A stretch of 64,000 nucleotides of DNA from Flammeovirgaceae bacterium UBA1842 (GCA_002338655.1 DDIU01000015.1:186001-250000); one strand, 5' to 3'; numbered from the stretch's first letter, positions 1-9,277 are shown. Notes: generated from the letters alone by a model not told the origin. Translations and numbers: made by a program.

Positions 1-3000
1 ACATAGCCTACCAAAAAGGTTTCCTCACTTTTGATTGCTTGTGGCCCTCTCACATACTCAAAGTCTACTACTTGGCTGATCGGTATTTGTGCACCTGTAG
101 GTGTAGGCAGTAGTATTTTACCCAATGACTCAGGGTCGTCCCGAAGCTCACGCGGGTAGCGAACCCTTACTGGAAAGCGCTCACGGCCTTCAACTGTAGA
201 AGTTATTTTCATACCTCCAATGGCCGTTTCAATAGTTTGTTGAACGTCTTCTACATTCAATCCATAGCGCGAAATTTCATCACGGTTAATATTCAAATGA
301 AGGTAGGGTTTACCTACAATCCGGTCGGCAAATACGGCTTCTGCTTTTACAGAAGGAACATTCTTAAGTACTTCCTCCAGTTGCAACCCGAAATCCTCAA
401 TGGTTTTCAGGTCAGGGCCATACACTTTGATACCCATGGGGGCTCGCATACCTGTTTGGAGCATCACCAACCTGGTTTCAATTGGCTGTAGCTTCGGAGC
501 TGAAGTAACCCCTGGTATTTTGGTTACCTTCACTATTTCATTCCAAATATCATCAGGGGATTCTATTTGAGGCCGCCAATTGCGAAAATAATCTCCATTA
601 TCATCCGGTATAAGTTCCTCTACAGTAATTCCCCGGTTAATAGCCTCTTCATTAGAAAGACTATCACCGCTACTGAGTATAAACCGATCTTCTTTATCAA
701 CTTTAAACCTTACCCGGTGCCCTTTTTCATTGAGCATGTACTCCGGTTTGTAGTTGATGATATTTTCATACATAGAAATAGGTGCCGGATCCAAAGCAGA
801 TTCCACTCTCCCTAATTTTCCCACGGTGAGGTCTACTTCCGGAATATTGGTCAGCAACATATCCAATTGGCCTACTACCTTGCGGTTGTATTCAATACCG
901 GAATGAGGCATAGAAGTTGGCATAAGCAGGAAACTTCCTTCGTCCAAAGAAGGCATAAATTCCTTTCCTACACCTGGGAAGGTATGGGTCAAGCCAGACC
1001 ATAATGAAGTCGTCCTAATATCCCAGCCGAGGTTATCAAACGCTTTAGGTATAAATCCAAAGACAGTATTAAAACCCAACCAAACATTAGCGCCAAGCAA
1101 AATCAGGAAAGTAGGTATTAGTAAAAACTTGATTTTATTGTCCAGACACCATTTTAATATAGATTTGTAGTAATATTCTAAAAGCGTAAACGAACCCAGA
1201 ATAAGTCCTACCAACAGTGCTACAAAGATTACATTAAGCAGCAAACTTTTGCCAGCACCCAAGGGAAGCCAGTATTTGGCCAGCAGCCAGGTGATCCCCA
1301 ATACTACAATGATGAGATCAGCCCTTTGAATAAGTTTTACATACCATTTACCTGAGTCTTTATGATCATTTGGGTACCGTTTTTTCAGTATTCCAACAAG
1401 GCCGTAAAGTGCCAGCGTAACACCCGCCCAATAGTAGCCGGGAATCAATGCTAATAGTCCAACTACCATCAATGCGATATTTACCCACCTTGAAACTGTT
1501 TTATTTTTGATCCTTGCTCCAAAGAACCAATGCGCAAGTGTTGGTAAAATGATCAATGAGACAATTAATGCGGCTATCAAAGCGAAGGTTTTGGTAAAGG
1601 CCAGCGGCCCAAATAACTTACCTTCTGCTGCCTGCATGGTAAACACCGGGATAAAACTCACAATAGTAGTTGAAACTGCCGTAAGAATAGCGGTGGCTAC
1701 TTCCGCAGAACCATTATATATAGTCTCTATAAGTTTTTGGCCGGGAGGAGCCTCATCCATATGTTTGATGATGTTTTCGGAAAGTATAATTCCCAAATCT
1801 ACCATGGTACCAATAGCGATAGCGATACCAGACAAGGCTACAATGTTGGCATCTACTCCAAAATACCGCATAGCAATAAAGACCATGAGCACTGCAATGG
1901 GCAGAATACTTGAAATAAGAAATGAAGCCCGCAGATTGTATACCATTACGATAACCACAAGAATGGAGATCAGGATTTCTAGTGAAAGGGCTTCTTCCAA
2001 AGTTCCCAATGTTTCATAGATGAGTTCAGAGCGGTCGTAGAATGGCACGATGGTCAGCTGGCTCACCGTGCCGTCTGCCAATGTTTTTTTCGGCAGGCCG
2101 GGAGCAATTTCATTAATCTTATCCTTCACGTTATTAATGACCTTTAAGGGATTCGCACCATAGCGGGCCACCACTACGCCTCCTACCACTTCGGCACCGT
2201 CCTTATCTAAAAGCCCCCTGCGGGTAGCGGGACCTAAGGTAGCTACCCCTACATCCTTGATCCTGATGGGTACGTTGTCCTGTACCGCTACCACGGCTTT
2301 TTCCAGGTCCTCTACCTTTTTTACATAACCTAGCCCACGCACTAAATATTCCGCCTGATTGATCTCAATGGTTTTTGCACCCACATCTTTATTAGACCTC
2401 TGCACTGCCTGCATCACTCTATGCAGGGGTATATCGTAGGCTTTTAGGGCATCTGGGTTGACATCTATCTGGTATTCCTGTACAAAGCCACCTATGGACG
2501 CCACTTCCGAAACTCCCTCAGTCGCATTCAGGCCATATTTGACATAGAAGTCCTGTACGGTGCGGATTTCATGTAAATCCCATCCACCGGTAGGATTTCC
2601 TTCTTTATCACGGCCCTCAAGCGTGTACCAATACACCTGGCCCAAGGCTGTTGCATCGGGGCCTAGTGCCGGTTGTACTCCCTCAGGCAACAGTCCGGAT
2701 GGAAGAGCATTGAGCTTTTCAAGGATACGAGAGCGAGACCAGTAAAACTCCACATCTTCACTGAAAATGATGAATATACTGGAGAAGCCAAATATGGAAG
2801 AACTCCTTATAGATTTTACACCCGGAATACCCAATAAATAAGTAGTCAGCGGATAAGAAATCTGATCTTCTATATCCTGTGGAGATCGCCCTTGCCATTG
2901 GGTAAATACAATTTGCTGATTCTCCCCAATATCTGGTATGGCATCCACGGGGACGGGGTCGGAAGGCAATGCGCCTATCTGCCAGCCGAAAGGGGCGGTA

Positions 3001-3086
3001 ACAATGCCCCAGGCAATAAAGCCAATTAATATGAGAACGGTAACCAACTTGTTCTCAAGAAAATATCTTATAATTTTATTAAGCAT
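1..3086 (-). CDS. cusA: CusA/CzcA-family heavy-metal efflux RND permease (3' end outside window)
   Basis: Inner-membrane proton-driven permease of a tripartite Cu(I)/Ag(I)-type efflux pump. The reading frame opens at the ATG on 3084-3086 (MLNKIIRYFLENK, first membrane helix) and stays open to the left edge, giving about 1,028 residues; the stop lies outside. Typical features are the N-terminal VDAIPDIGENQQ segment, the GIAIAIGTMVDLGIIL helix with the conserved Asp of the proton relay, and the late KSEETFLVGYV stretch. Only a few residues of a normal ~1,050-residue CusA are missing, but Bacteroidota versions can carry a C-terminal TolC domain, which cannot be judged here. It is the downstream end of the long minus-strand metal gene cluster. 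A separate CusA-TolC fusion lies at 56944-61311. Confidence 0.93.
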   Translation of the reverse strand, partial: MLNKIIRYFLENKLVTVLILIGFIAWGIVTAPFGWQIGALPSDPVPVDAIPDIGENQQIVFTQWQGRSPQDIEDQISYPLTTYLLGIPGVKSIRSSSIFGFSSIFIIFSEDVEFYWSRSRILEKLNALPSGLLPEGVQPALGPDATALGQVYWYTLEGRDKEGNPTGGWDLHEIRTVQDFYVKYGLNATEGVSEVASIGGFVQEYQIDVNPDALKAYDIPLHRVMQAVQRSNKDVGAKTIEINQAEYLVRGLGYVKKVEDLEKAVVAVQDNVPIRIKDVGVATLGPATRRGLLDKDGAEVVGGVVVARYGANPLKVINNVKDKINEIAPGLPKKTLADGTVSQLTIVPFYDRSELIYETLGTLEEALSLEILISILVVIVMVYNLRASFLISSILPIAVLMVFIAMRYFGVDANIVALSGIAIAIGTMVDLGIILSENIIKHMDEAPPGQKLIETIYNGSAEVATAILTAVSTTIVSFIPVFTMQAAEGKLFGPLAFTKTFALIAALIVSLIILPTLAHWFFGARIKNKTVSRWVNIALMVVGLLALIPGYYWAGVTLALYGLVGILKKRYPNDHKDSGKWYVKLIQRADLIIVVLGITWLLAKYWLPLGAGKSLLLNVIFVALLVGLILGSFTLLEYYYKSILKWCLDNKIKFLLIPTFLILLGANVWLGFNTVFGFIPKAFDNLGWDIRTTSLWSGLTHTFPGVGKEFMPSLDEGSFLLMPTSMPHSGIEYNRKVVGQLDMLLTNIPEVDLTVGKLGRVESALDPAPISMYENIINYKPEYMLNEKGHRVRFKVDKEDRFILSSGDSLSNEEAINRGITVEELIPDDNGDYFRNWRPQIESPDDIWNEIVKVTKIPGVTSAPKLQPIETRLVMLQTGMRAPMGIKVYGPDLKTIEDFGLQLEEVLKNVPSVKAEAVFADRIVGKPYLHLNINRDEISRYGLNVEDVQQTIETAIGGMKITSTVEGRERFPVRVRYPRELRDDPESLGKILLPTPTGAQIPISQVVDFEYVRGPQAIKSEETFLVGY

Positions 3087-3187
3087 TTTATTTACATTCA
3101 ATTTTAAATTGATTTAAAAGGCATAGAAATAATGCCTCAGGGCTTTAGCGTGCTATACCCTTGATCACGATTAATTGAATGAAATGC

Positions 3188-3607
3188 TTAAATAAGGAAG
3201 GACTGAACGAGTACAGGTATATCGCGTTCAATCAGAGGAGGGGAATAGTTTTTATATTCTGTTTTGTCTGCTTCAAAAGAATATGTTATGCCGATAAAGG
3301 TTGCGAAAAAAGCAGCTACAAATTCTAGGCTCATCGAACTACCAATAACCTGAGCTTGAAATTCATCTTCTACCTTAAGAGATTGATACTCATTTTCACA
3401 GCAGGGTTTTTTCTTGAATTGATTTTCTTTTGACGATTCGGTTTCACAACCGCTTTCCATATCGGACATACCACAATGTAATTCTGTATGGCCAACTACT
3501 ATTTGCGTTTCCATTGCCATTCCTCCACAATAGTGTGTTACCATTGCAAAGCCGGAATTGCCAGCCAGAAAAATTAAAAGTAGCGATATGGAAATTATTC
3601 TTTTCAA
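3188..3607 (-). CDS. HYC_CC_PP family small metal-associated protein
   Basis: 139-residue exported or membrane protein. A signal-like N-terminus (MKRIISISLLLIFLAGNSGFA) is followed by the HYCGG motif near residue 25, a CC pair (KKPCCENEY) near residue 70, a hydrophobic helix around 92-110, and a PP motif (NYSPPLIERD) near the C-terminus. The order H-Y-C, C-C, P-P is what names this family, which is usually found beside copper or other heavy-metal efflux genes. The biochemical role is unknown. Cys, His and Met content suggests metal binding in the periplasm. It lies 101 bp upstream of the cusA start, so it may share its transcript. Confidence 0.8.
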   Translation of the reverse strand: MKRIISISLLLIFLAGNSGFAMVTHYCGGMAMETQIVVGHTELHCGMSDMESGCETESSKENQFKKKPCCENEYQSLKVEDEFQAQVIGSSMSLEFVAAFFATFIGITYSFEADKTEYKNYSPPLIERDIPVLVQSFLI

Positions 3608-3759
3608 GAAATTATCTTCCTCAGTAATTTTGATATACGCAAAGTAAACCTAAATGATTCCTGTTCCTGTTCAATATCTTGTTTTAAATGTATGAAATTT
3701 CTCTTCCTTTCAGGTAGCAAAGGTAAACTCACCTTGTTTTAAGCATTTTAAGCAATTAA

Positions 3760-4353
3760 TCAAGTATTACATTTTTTCAATTTCAAGTGAAAATCCACAG
3801 ATACTTCATCTCTCACTTTTATCGTTCCAAATAGCTTTTGAGGAGGTTGCAGACCAAAATCTGAAAAAAGAAAAGTCCGGCTGCCTTCCAAATGCTTATG
3901 ATTCTCACCTTCTTCTTTTACTATGCATGAAACTGTGTAGACATTAGACTTTCCTGCCAGGGTGATTTCTACTTTGCCGAATAGTCCGTTTTCGTGGGAG
4001 GAACTCTCCTTCAACTCAATAAACCTAATACTTATCTCCGGAAACTCATTAGCCTTGAGGGTCTTGGCAAAGTCCCGGGTCATCATAGAGTTATGGCAAT
4101 CAAAGCCAGCTGCCTTCATAAAAATCTCACCACTAAATGAAGGGTTTTCAACACCTTGAGGATAGTTTTCCATCATGGTATCCTCTCCTTCATAATTCAC
4201 TGAAAGGCAGTGAAACTGATTGATATTAGTTGTTCCTGATATCTCCACCCGACTCTTACCTGTAACCCGCCATTGTGTTTCTTTGCATGTCTCGGCACTA
4301 CAGGAAAGAATTGGGTTGAAATTTATGACTACCATGAGTAAGCAAAACGCCAT
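3760..4353 (-). CDS. YceI-like secreted lipocalin-fold protein
   Basis: 197 residues. An N-terminal hydrophobic segment (MAFCLLMVVINFNPILSC) is followed by a YceI-type beta-barrel with the usual landmarks: WRVTGKSRVEISGTTNI near the start, the KANEFPEISIRF segment in the middle, and the FGLQPPQKLFGTIKVRDEV motif near the end. YceI proteins bind an isoprenoid-like ligand in the periplasm; their role in metal clusters is not settled. It stands just downstream of a 62-residue protein gene. The Cys residues near the N-terminus (SCSAETC) could make it a lipoprotein, but the context is not a clean lipobox. Confidence 0.75.
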   Translation of the reverse strand: MAFCLLMVVINFNPILSCSAETCKETQWRVTGKSRVEISGTTNINQFHCLSVNYEGEDTMMENYPQGVENPSFSGEIFMKAAGFDCHNSMMTRDFAKTLKANEFPEISIRFIELKESSSHENGLFGKVEITLAGKSNVYTVSCIVKEEGENHKHLEGSRTFLFSDFGLQPPQKLFGTIKVRDEVSVDFHLKLKKCNT

Positions 4354-4359
4354 TGTTTA

Positions 4360-4548
4360 TTACTTTTTCTTGCTGTTGTCTGATTGCTGACCGTTATTAT
4401 TCCTAAACTTTTCGTTGTACCAAAGGCCCAGTGCATCGGCTTCCTCACCTGACAGCAATTTCAATGCTTTTTCATATTCCTTCCTTAAAAGCTCTTTATC
4501 AAAGCTTACTTTTTCAAGAATTTTTTTGCAGTACTGCAGTTTGTCCAT
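4360..4548 (-). CDS. Small conserved hypothetical protein
   Basis: 62 residues if started at the ATG on 4546-4548 (MDKLQYCKKILEKVSFDKELL); an in-frame ATG at 4593 would add 15 residues with no obvious domain character. The protein is mostly alpha-helical and charged, ends in a Lys-rich tail, and has no signal peptide or membrane segment, so it is probably cytoplasmic. The N-terminal pattern resembles small unnamed proteins of Cytophagales, but I cannot assign a family or function. It lies between the porin-like gene upstream and the YceI gene downstream (7 bp), in the same direction. Confidence 0.5.
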   Translation of the reverse strand: MDKLQYCKKILEKVSFDKELLRKEYEKALKLLSGEEADALGLWYNEKFRNNNGQQSDNSKKK

Positions 4549-4607
4549 TTTTACTTTAATACTCAGAAAAGTGCCGGATAAATGTTCCGGCACAAAAATA
4601 CTTCTGT

Positions 4608-5876
4608 TTAAAAACTTATTACTGCTTCTATGTTTATGCCATCAAATTCACCGCCATTGTATTTGGTGCCTGTCCAGCCTTCGCCTTCATACTTTTGAGA
4701 TACATATTCCAGCTTGGCCATTACATTTTTAGTCATGTACCAACCACCACCAATATTCACCCGATTAATTTCTTGTGTTAAAGCATTTTCAACCATCTCT
4801 CCTGAAACAGTATTATACCTTCCACCTAGATAAAATTGTTCAGTATTGCCAAAACGATAGAGAAGTTCCCCTGCTAACTGTGTAAAAGCCCCTCCACCTT
4901 GATCGTCACTGTTTGAGGCTACTTCGTAAATCCCGAAAAACTCCAGTCCTTTATATTTTATGAATGGGTTGATTTGAATAGCTGTTAGTTCTCTGAATCT
5001 TGGGTTGAACCGTCCTTCAAAGGGGCCTCCATCACCGTCCAGCGTTTGCATGACATTGTAATACCGCGATCCTGCCCGATCTCCACCGTAAATCCAGGAG
5101 CCTGTCGTAGTACCTTTATTGATATACCAGGAACCTGTTAAACGTAATCTGAAGTCATCACTTAGTTGATTGTCATAACCGAGTTTTCCATAGAAAGATG
5201 CCTTGTTGTCAGAATTATCGTTGACCACTACACTCTGATTAAGTTTCCCATTCGTAATTCCAATTACTCCTAAAAAGCCATTTTTCATTATAGTAAGCTC
5301 ACCGAAAGCCTCGGTAGAAAAAGCATCCATAATATAATTGCCCACAAATGGGTTAAAAATAGCCCTTGCATTATCGCTTCTTCTGAAGTGGGCATCTCCA
5401 TAATTAAACTCATCTAAGCCAATAGTTATACGGGCTACATCCATAAAGCCTTGCATAAAGCCTTGTTTTATAAAGTCCAATTTGTCAATTTGAAGATAAC
5501 CACCTTTCACCCATGCTTCCCTGTGATTTTGGGATGAAAGATAAGTCCTAAGGTGCATTCTCAACCCATCATACAGCTGAACATCAATGTTGAGGTTAGC
5601 TGTGGGAAGATTGAAGTTTGTTCCTAATTCTACCAAACTGTCTAGCAAATTGGTTTGATTAATACTTTGAAATTGCATAGCAAAATCACCTCCGATACGT
5701 ACTTTCACTCCATCAAACTCCACGGTGTCTTGCTTGGATGTTTCAAATACATTAAGACCGGCTTTGTCATTAGGCCGAAAATACTGCAGGGCAGGTTGCT
5801 GTGCATACACTATACTTGATGTCAGAAGTATTAGTGATAGTATGGTAATTCTATACCCGTTGTTTCTCGTTTTCAT
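4608..5876 (-). CDS. Outer-membrane porin-like beta-barrel protein
   Basis: 422 residues. A signal peptide (ILSLILLTSSIVYAQ) is followed by repeated amphipathic strands rich in Gly, Tyr, Phe and Asn, with a terminal strand ending in EAVISF, as expected for an outer-membrane beta-barrel. The layout (VRIGGDFAMQFQSINQ, YIMDAFSTEAFGELTI, FYLGGRYNTVSGEM) resembles the phosphate-selective porin superfamily of Bacteroidota. The substrate cannot be read from sequence. It sits between two YceI genes and starts 14 bp after the end of the upstream one, so the YceI, porin, small ORF and YceI genes probably form one transcript within the metal cluster. Confidence 0.75.
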   Translation of the reverse strand: MKTRNNGYRITILSLILLTSSIVYAQQPALQYFRPNDKAGLNVFETSKQDTVEFDGVKVRIGGDFAMQFQSINQTNLLDSLVELGTNFNLPTANLNIDVQLYDGLRMHLRTYLSSQNHREAWVKGGYLQIDKLDFIKQGFMQGFMDVARITIGLDEFNYGDAHFRRSDNARAIFNPFVGNYIMDAFSTEAFGELTIMKNGFLGVIGITNGKLNQSVVVNDNSDNKASFYGKLGYDNQLSDDFRLRLTGSWYINKGTTTGSWIYGGDRAGSRYYNVMQTLDGDGGPFEGRFNPRFRELTAIQINPFIKYKGLEFFGIYEVASNSDDQGGGAFTQLAGELLYRFGNTEQFYLGGRYNTVSGEMVENALTQEINRVNIGGGWYMTKNVMAKLEYVSQKYEGEGWTGTKYNGGEFDGINIEAVISF

Positions 5877-5889
5877 AATTATAAGCGTT

Positions 5890-6486
5890 TTAGTTTATTA
5901 ACTTAAAAGTTGTTTCAAAAGAAATTTGTAGTTTGTCCCCCGTTTTAATTGTGCCTAATAGGGCTTTGGGAGGCTCTATATTAAATTGTGTAAAGGTGAT
6001 AGGGAATGATCCGAAAAACTGTATAGTATTCCCGGTAATTTTATAATCCACTTGAAGGGGAACCAAGCTTGTAGTGCCGGTAATAGTCAAATTGCCCTTT
6101 GCCTGTAACGACTGATCGGTAATCGTCTCAATTTCTATCAGCTCAAATTGTATTTCGGGGTATTTTTTTGCAACAAGTGCTTCATAGGCATTGTCATCCA
6201 TGCTGCCTTTTCCACTCTTTAATGATTTAGTAGGCAAGGTGACTACAAGTGAATTGATGCGAGTGATTTTTTGGTTTTCAATGGTTATTTGCCCCTCTCC
6301 AGTGGCATCATCCGATACCATATCCCAATCGTGAAGAGTAGAGGTGCCTGATACTTTAAATTCTTGATTAATGGTGAGTGTATAGGCATTTTGGGCAACT
6401 GTTTCTCCACCAACTATTAATAATATGGCCAATAACAACGCCCACTTTAGTTGACTTTTTGGTTTTACCTGACTCTGTATATACAT
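5890..6486 (-). CDS. YceI family protein
   Basis: 198 residues. A signal peptide (WALLLAILLIVGGETVAQ, residues 15-32) precedes a single YceI domain: EFKVSGTSTLHDWDM at the start, then LKSGKGSMDDNAYEALVAKKYPEI across the middle (quoted here only as landmarks K-S-G-K-G-S-M-D and KKYPEIQF), and FNIEPPKALLGTIKTGDKL at the end. This is a more canonical YceI than the copy at 3760. It probably acts in the periplasm. It is the first gene of the YceI, porin, small ORF, YceI group, and a candidate promoter box lies 29-36 bp upstream. Confidence 0.85.
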   Translation of the reverse strand: MYIQSQVKPKSQLKWALLLAILLIVGGETVAQNAYTLTINQEFKVSGTSTLHDWDMVSDDATGEGQITIENQKITRINSLVVTLPTKSLKSGKGSMDDNAYEALVAKKYPEIQFELIEIETITDQSLQAKGNLTITGTTSLVPLQVDYKITGNTIQFFGSFPITFTQFNIEPPKALLGTIKTGDKLQISFETTFKLIN

Positions 6487-6514
6487 ATAGCCTCTCTTTT
6501 TGAAATATTGAATC

Positions 6515-6522
6515 CAAAAGTA
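6515..6522 (-). promoter_or_regulatory. Candidate -7 promoter box (TAnnTTTG) for the YceI-porin operon
   Basis: Read on the minus strand the bases are TACTTTTG, a match to the TAnnTTTG box of Bacteroidota primary-sigma promoters, about 29 bp upstream of the YceI start codon. No convincing TTG -33 element was seen at the usual spacing, so this is only suggestive. The rest of the 6487-6760 gap shows no gene. Confidence 0.3.
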
Positions 6523-6760
6523 TTGAGTGAGGCTGGGGTGATCTGTACAGTATTATGGCTTTTATGTATGAATTCTTGTTTTGAGAGCACTTTGTTGAAT
6601 GAAATGTCTATTGAAGCTATTTCGGACGAATTAGCCAAATAAAAAACGGTAGGCGTGAAAGAGGATGAGCAGGTAAAATAAATTTACATACTGACTGATT
6701 ATATCTAAGGAGTTTTATTCCGAAACTATTATTTTGGGAAAAAAATTGGGTGTGTTTTTA

Positions 6761-7099
6761 TCAGAATAGATTGGAACTATAGTTCAACACAAACATGGAA
6801 AATACAACCAAAGCAGTAATCCACAAAAACACCTGACTCAGCATACTTTTATTTTTTGTCTTTTTACAATTCTCACAACTTTGATTGTTCTTTTTACTAC
6901 CATACGCCTGGTAAAATGAAAAACCTAATGATAAAAAGGCCAGCGCGTATAAATAGGGCCGCATAGGATGTAGCCATGAAAACCACGTAACCGTACCCGA
7001 AAAACCGGCAATACCAACAATAATAGCCGGCCCCCAGCAACAAAAGAAGGGGGCTATTGCAGAGGTCAGACTTAGACCTAATAAAGCATTTTTCTTCAT
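6761..7099 (-). CDS. MerT-like small inner-membrane metal transport protein
   Basis: 112 residues with three predicted membrane helices: residues ~5-30 containing the vicinal pair PFFCCWGPA, ~46-64, and ~88-106. The CC pair in the first helix, the WLHPMRPYLYAL connection and a Cys-containing loop (SCENCKKTK) match the MerT architecture, in which paired cysteines pass Hg(II) or a similar soft metal across the inner membrane. It is encoded 13 bp after the HMA protein gene at 7113-7598, an arrangement equivalent to a MerP-MerT pair. Whether the substrate is mercury or copper cannot be told. Confidence 0.75.
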   Translation of the reverse strand: MKKNALLGLSLTSAIAPFFCCWGPAIIVGIAGFSGTVTWFSWLHPMRPYLYALAFLSLGFSFYQAYGSKKNNQSCENCKKTKNKSMLSQVFLWITALVVFSMFVLNYSSNLF

Positions 7100-7112
7100 G
7101 GGTCTTTTAAAA

Positions 7113-7598
7113 TTATAAGACTTCAGTTATCCTAATATTCCATGTATTACTTAACCCATCATCCTCTTCATCCTTTACCCGCCCTATCAGCTGAACTTTA
7201 CCGGGCTTAAGTTTTGTAAGTATGTCATCAGGAGTATCTAAGCTGACTTTGAATGTTTCTCCGTTTACGCTTACACTCCATTTATTTCCATCGTTCACCA
7301 ATTCTCCATTTAAAGTAACTTCTGCACTTCTGGCCGAAAACCCGTTATTCTTTACTTCTTTTTGGATTTTTTGTAAGGATAAATCATTATCTGCAGCTAG
7401 CTTAAGATATGCTTTCCCATCGTTGAGGCTTACTTTGACACTTTGCAAGCCATCCATTTTTTTGAGTCCGCGCTCCAGGCCATAAGCACAAGGTGCGCAA
7501 TCCATTCCAAATACTTCCTGATCTACTTTGACCAACTGAGCCATTGCAGTAGAGAAGCTGAAAATGCTTAACACTACTATTATTCCTAACTTTTTCAT
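7113..7598 (-). CDS. Secreted heavy-metal-associated (HMA) domain protein
   Basis: 161 residues. A signal peptide (GIIVVLSIFSFSTAMAQ) leads into an HMA fold with the metal-binding motif GMDCAPCAYG (C-x2-C) near residues 33-40 and the matching beta-alpha pattern through NNGFSARSAEV. The remaining ~65 residues form a small beta-rich extension (VSVNGETFKVSL, KVQLIGRVKDEEDD) not found in simple MerP proteins. It probably is a periplasmic metal chaperone delivering a thiophilic cation to the MerT-like protein encoded next downstream. It follows the barrel protein gene at 7617 by 18 bp, so all three are likely co-transcribed. Confidence 0.82.
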   Translation of the reverse strand: MKKLGIIVVLSIFSFSTAMAQLVKVDQEVFGMDCAPCAYGLERGLKKMDGLQSVKVSLNDGKAYLKLAADNDLSLQKIQKEVKNNGFSARSAEVTLNGELVNDGNKWSVSVNGETFKVSLDTPDDILTKLKPGKVQLIGRVKDEEDDGLSNTWNIRITEVL

Positions 7599-7616
7599 AT
7601 TTCTGTTTATTTAATG

Positions 7617-8453
7617 TTATAACCAATAACTTATGTTCATTGAAAGCCTATACCGCTCTTGAGGATCTTGCACTACATTCTGATAGACTGGAAATAACGC
7701 CCCAAAGGATATTCCCCAGGCTCCATAAAGACCAAGAAACGAAGGTCCAATCATTACTTTTTTTCCTCTTTGATCAACAGGGGAAATTTGGCCTTCATTC
7801 ATGCTTGCACCCGGAAACTCTGCTAGCGATTCAAGAAACACCCTCCAGTCGGGTTTTGGATAATCCCCCATGAAGATATTAGGCCGGTAACCTACTACGA
7901 GGCTGGCATAAGGAAGGTCACCTAATTGGTCGTTGTCTTTTTCAAAATAATACTGATAGCCGCCTCCCACCCAGGCGTACCAAGTTCGGGAAGCATAGCC
8001 CGTGGAAATTGCTCCGTGAATGGAGTTGCTTAAGTTGATGCCTCCTCTTGTTTCTTCGGTAGGCGTTGAAACACTTAATATTGCAGTAGATTCAAATCTT
8101 TTCCCCACACCAAATGCATTGGAAAAGAAACGGTACCATACCGATGCTTCTATATCTCCATTTGCCGGCATGTTGTTGTTACCTCTTGTTCTGGGTGCTT
8201 CAGACAATCTGTTGACCATGGTGGGTGTCGTGATATTAATTTGCAGATCTTCCGTCACGCCATACGACCAGATGTACCTAAGCATAAAGGATTGATCATC
8301 TTCGGTAGCCAGGCTCATAGCTGCTGCATTAAAGTCAAATCCTCCTTTTGCCAATGTGGGGGTTTGTAAACCATAAAGGGGCCCGTGTCCCTGAGCGCTG
8401 ACCTTAGAAATGGCTGTAATAGTTAGTAATATTAAAAGGGCTGTTCTTTTCAT
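7617..8453 (-). CDS. Outer-membrane transporter-like beta-barrel protein
   Basis: 278 residues. A signal peptide (ALLILLTITAISKVSAQG) is followed by an N-terminal GPLYGLQTPTLAKGGFDFNA segment and alternating aromatic strands, ending in YRLSMNISYWL, a good terminal outer-membrane strand. It resembles small barrels annotated as transporters of the phenol-degradation MetA type, common in metal-resistance clusters of Bacteroidota. A channel role for metal or an organic ligand is inference. It stands between a MerC/MerT-like gene (10 bp upstream) and the HMA protein gene. Confidence 0.65.
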   Translation of the reverse strand: MKRTALLILLTITAISKVSAQGHGPLYGLQTPTLAKGGFDFNAAAMSLATEDDQSFMLRYIWSYGVTEDLQINITTPTMVNRLSEAPRTRGNNNMPANGDIEASVWYRFFSNAFGVGKRFESTAILSVSTPTEETRGGINLSNSIHGAISTGYASRTWYAWVGGGYQYYFEKDNDQLGDLPYASLVVGYRPNIFMGDYPKPDWRVFLESLAEFPGASMNEGQISPVDQRGKKVMIGPSFLGLYGAWGISFGALFPVYQNVVQDPQERYRLSMNISYWL

Positions 8454-8462
8454 CGTATTATT

Positions 8463-8867
8463 TTAAAGTCCTAAAAATTGTTGAATTGGTAGTAGCAGGT
8501 AAGCTGAGAATAGTCCGAGAAGGTATAAACCAAAGGATATCCATAGGATAATTTTACTCCACCGGGCGGCTGTATCACATGGTGTCTCATTGCCATATTC
8601 GTCTATTTCACAGACCTGGTCTCTTTTGCGGCCATAAAAAAGCCAAAAGTTGAATCCGATCAAAATACCTGCTGCCAGAAAAGTCCATTCCTTATACTTG
8701 CTCAACCAGATCAATGCCGGAAAGTCCGAAACCATTCCGGCCACTACCGCTCCCATACCCACCGCTACGAGTAATGACGGAAGAGCACAGCAAAGCAAGG
8801 TGGATACCGATGTAAACAAGGAAGCTATGCTGACGAAATCCTGCTTTAGTGATTTTAAGACTTCCAT
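8463..8867 (-). CDS. MerC/MerT-like membrane protein
   Basis: 134 residues from the ATG on 8865-8867 (MEVLKSLKQDFVSIASLF). The frame is open further upstream, but there it overlaps the copper-storage protein gene in another frame, so the shorter start is chosen. Four hydrophobic helices are visible. The first holds STLLCCALPSLLVAVG, a vicinal Cys pair as in MerT/MerC. A polar loop (KRDQVCEIDEYGNETPCDT) carries two more Cys. The protein is probably an inner-membrane transporter or metal relay. It starts 4 bp after the stop of the Csp-like gene, so the two are translated from one message. Confidence 0.65.
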   Translation of the reverse strand: MEVLKSLKQDFVSIASLFTSVSTLLCCALPSLLVAVGMGAVVAGMVSDFPALIWLSKYKEWTFLAAGILIGFNFWLFYGRKRDQVCEIDEYGNETPCDTAARWSKIILWISFGLYLLGLFSAYLLLPIQQFLGL

Positions 8868-8871
8868 AAGA

Positions 8872-9198
8872 TTATGCCGCCATTTTAACGCAGCTTTCTG
8901 CGCAGGCTGCACATTTTTCCGCACACTGCTTGCACACCTCACTGTCAAATTTGCCGCACTCTTCTGCACAAGCCTTGCAAAGATCCACGCAAATAGCACA
9001 TACCCTGCTGGCGTAGTCGGATTGGGAAGCCAGCATCTGTACGCATGCCGTACACAAGGCAATACAATCCAGGCAAAGCTGGTGGCACTTTTTCATGTCC
9101 GGCTCGCCTAAGTGCTGATCCAGACAGATGCGTGCTGCGGTGATACATGCGTTACAATTGTCAATGCATTGTTGTAAATCATTACTCAATGGTTTCAT
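8872..9198 (-). CDS. Four-helix-bundle copper-binding protein (Csp-like, DUF326)
   Basis: 108 residues with about 19 cysteines spaced every three to four residues along predicted helices (CIDNCNACITAARIC, CHQLCLDCIALCTAC, CAICVDLCKACAEEC, CKQCAEKCAACAESC). This pattern lines the core of the copper-storage proteins Csp1/Csp3, which hold many Cu(I) ions in a four-helix bundle. There is no signal peptide, so it is a cytosolic (Csp3-like) copper sponge. It is cotranscribed with the MerC/MerT-like protein downstream. This gene is the clearest sign that copper is one of the metals handled by the cluster. Confidence 0.9.
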   Translation of the reverse strand: MKPLSNDLQQCIDNCNACITAARICLDQHLGEPDMKKCHQLCLDCIALCTACVQMLASQSDYASRVCAICVDLCKACAEECGKFDSEVCKQCAEKCAACAESCVKMAA

Positions 9199-9277
9199 GA
9201 TTTTTGTGATTTAAATGAATTCCCTTGCCAGCACGGCAGCAAGGGAAAATATAATGTAAGCCGTGCCTTACTTGTTT

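Noticed and set aside
1507..2019. Plus-strand open frame of 170 codons
   Set aside because: It runs antisense to the CusA gene, whose minus-strand frame has clear RND motifs through this stretch. It is a shadow frame.
3183..3193. ATGCTTAAATA half-site like the ArsR operator, upstream of cusA
   Set aside because: The opposite arm (TTTAAG at 6 bp) is not present (TTGAAT instead), so it is not a full operator and may be chance in AT-rich DNA.
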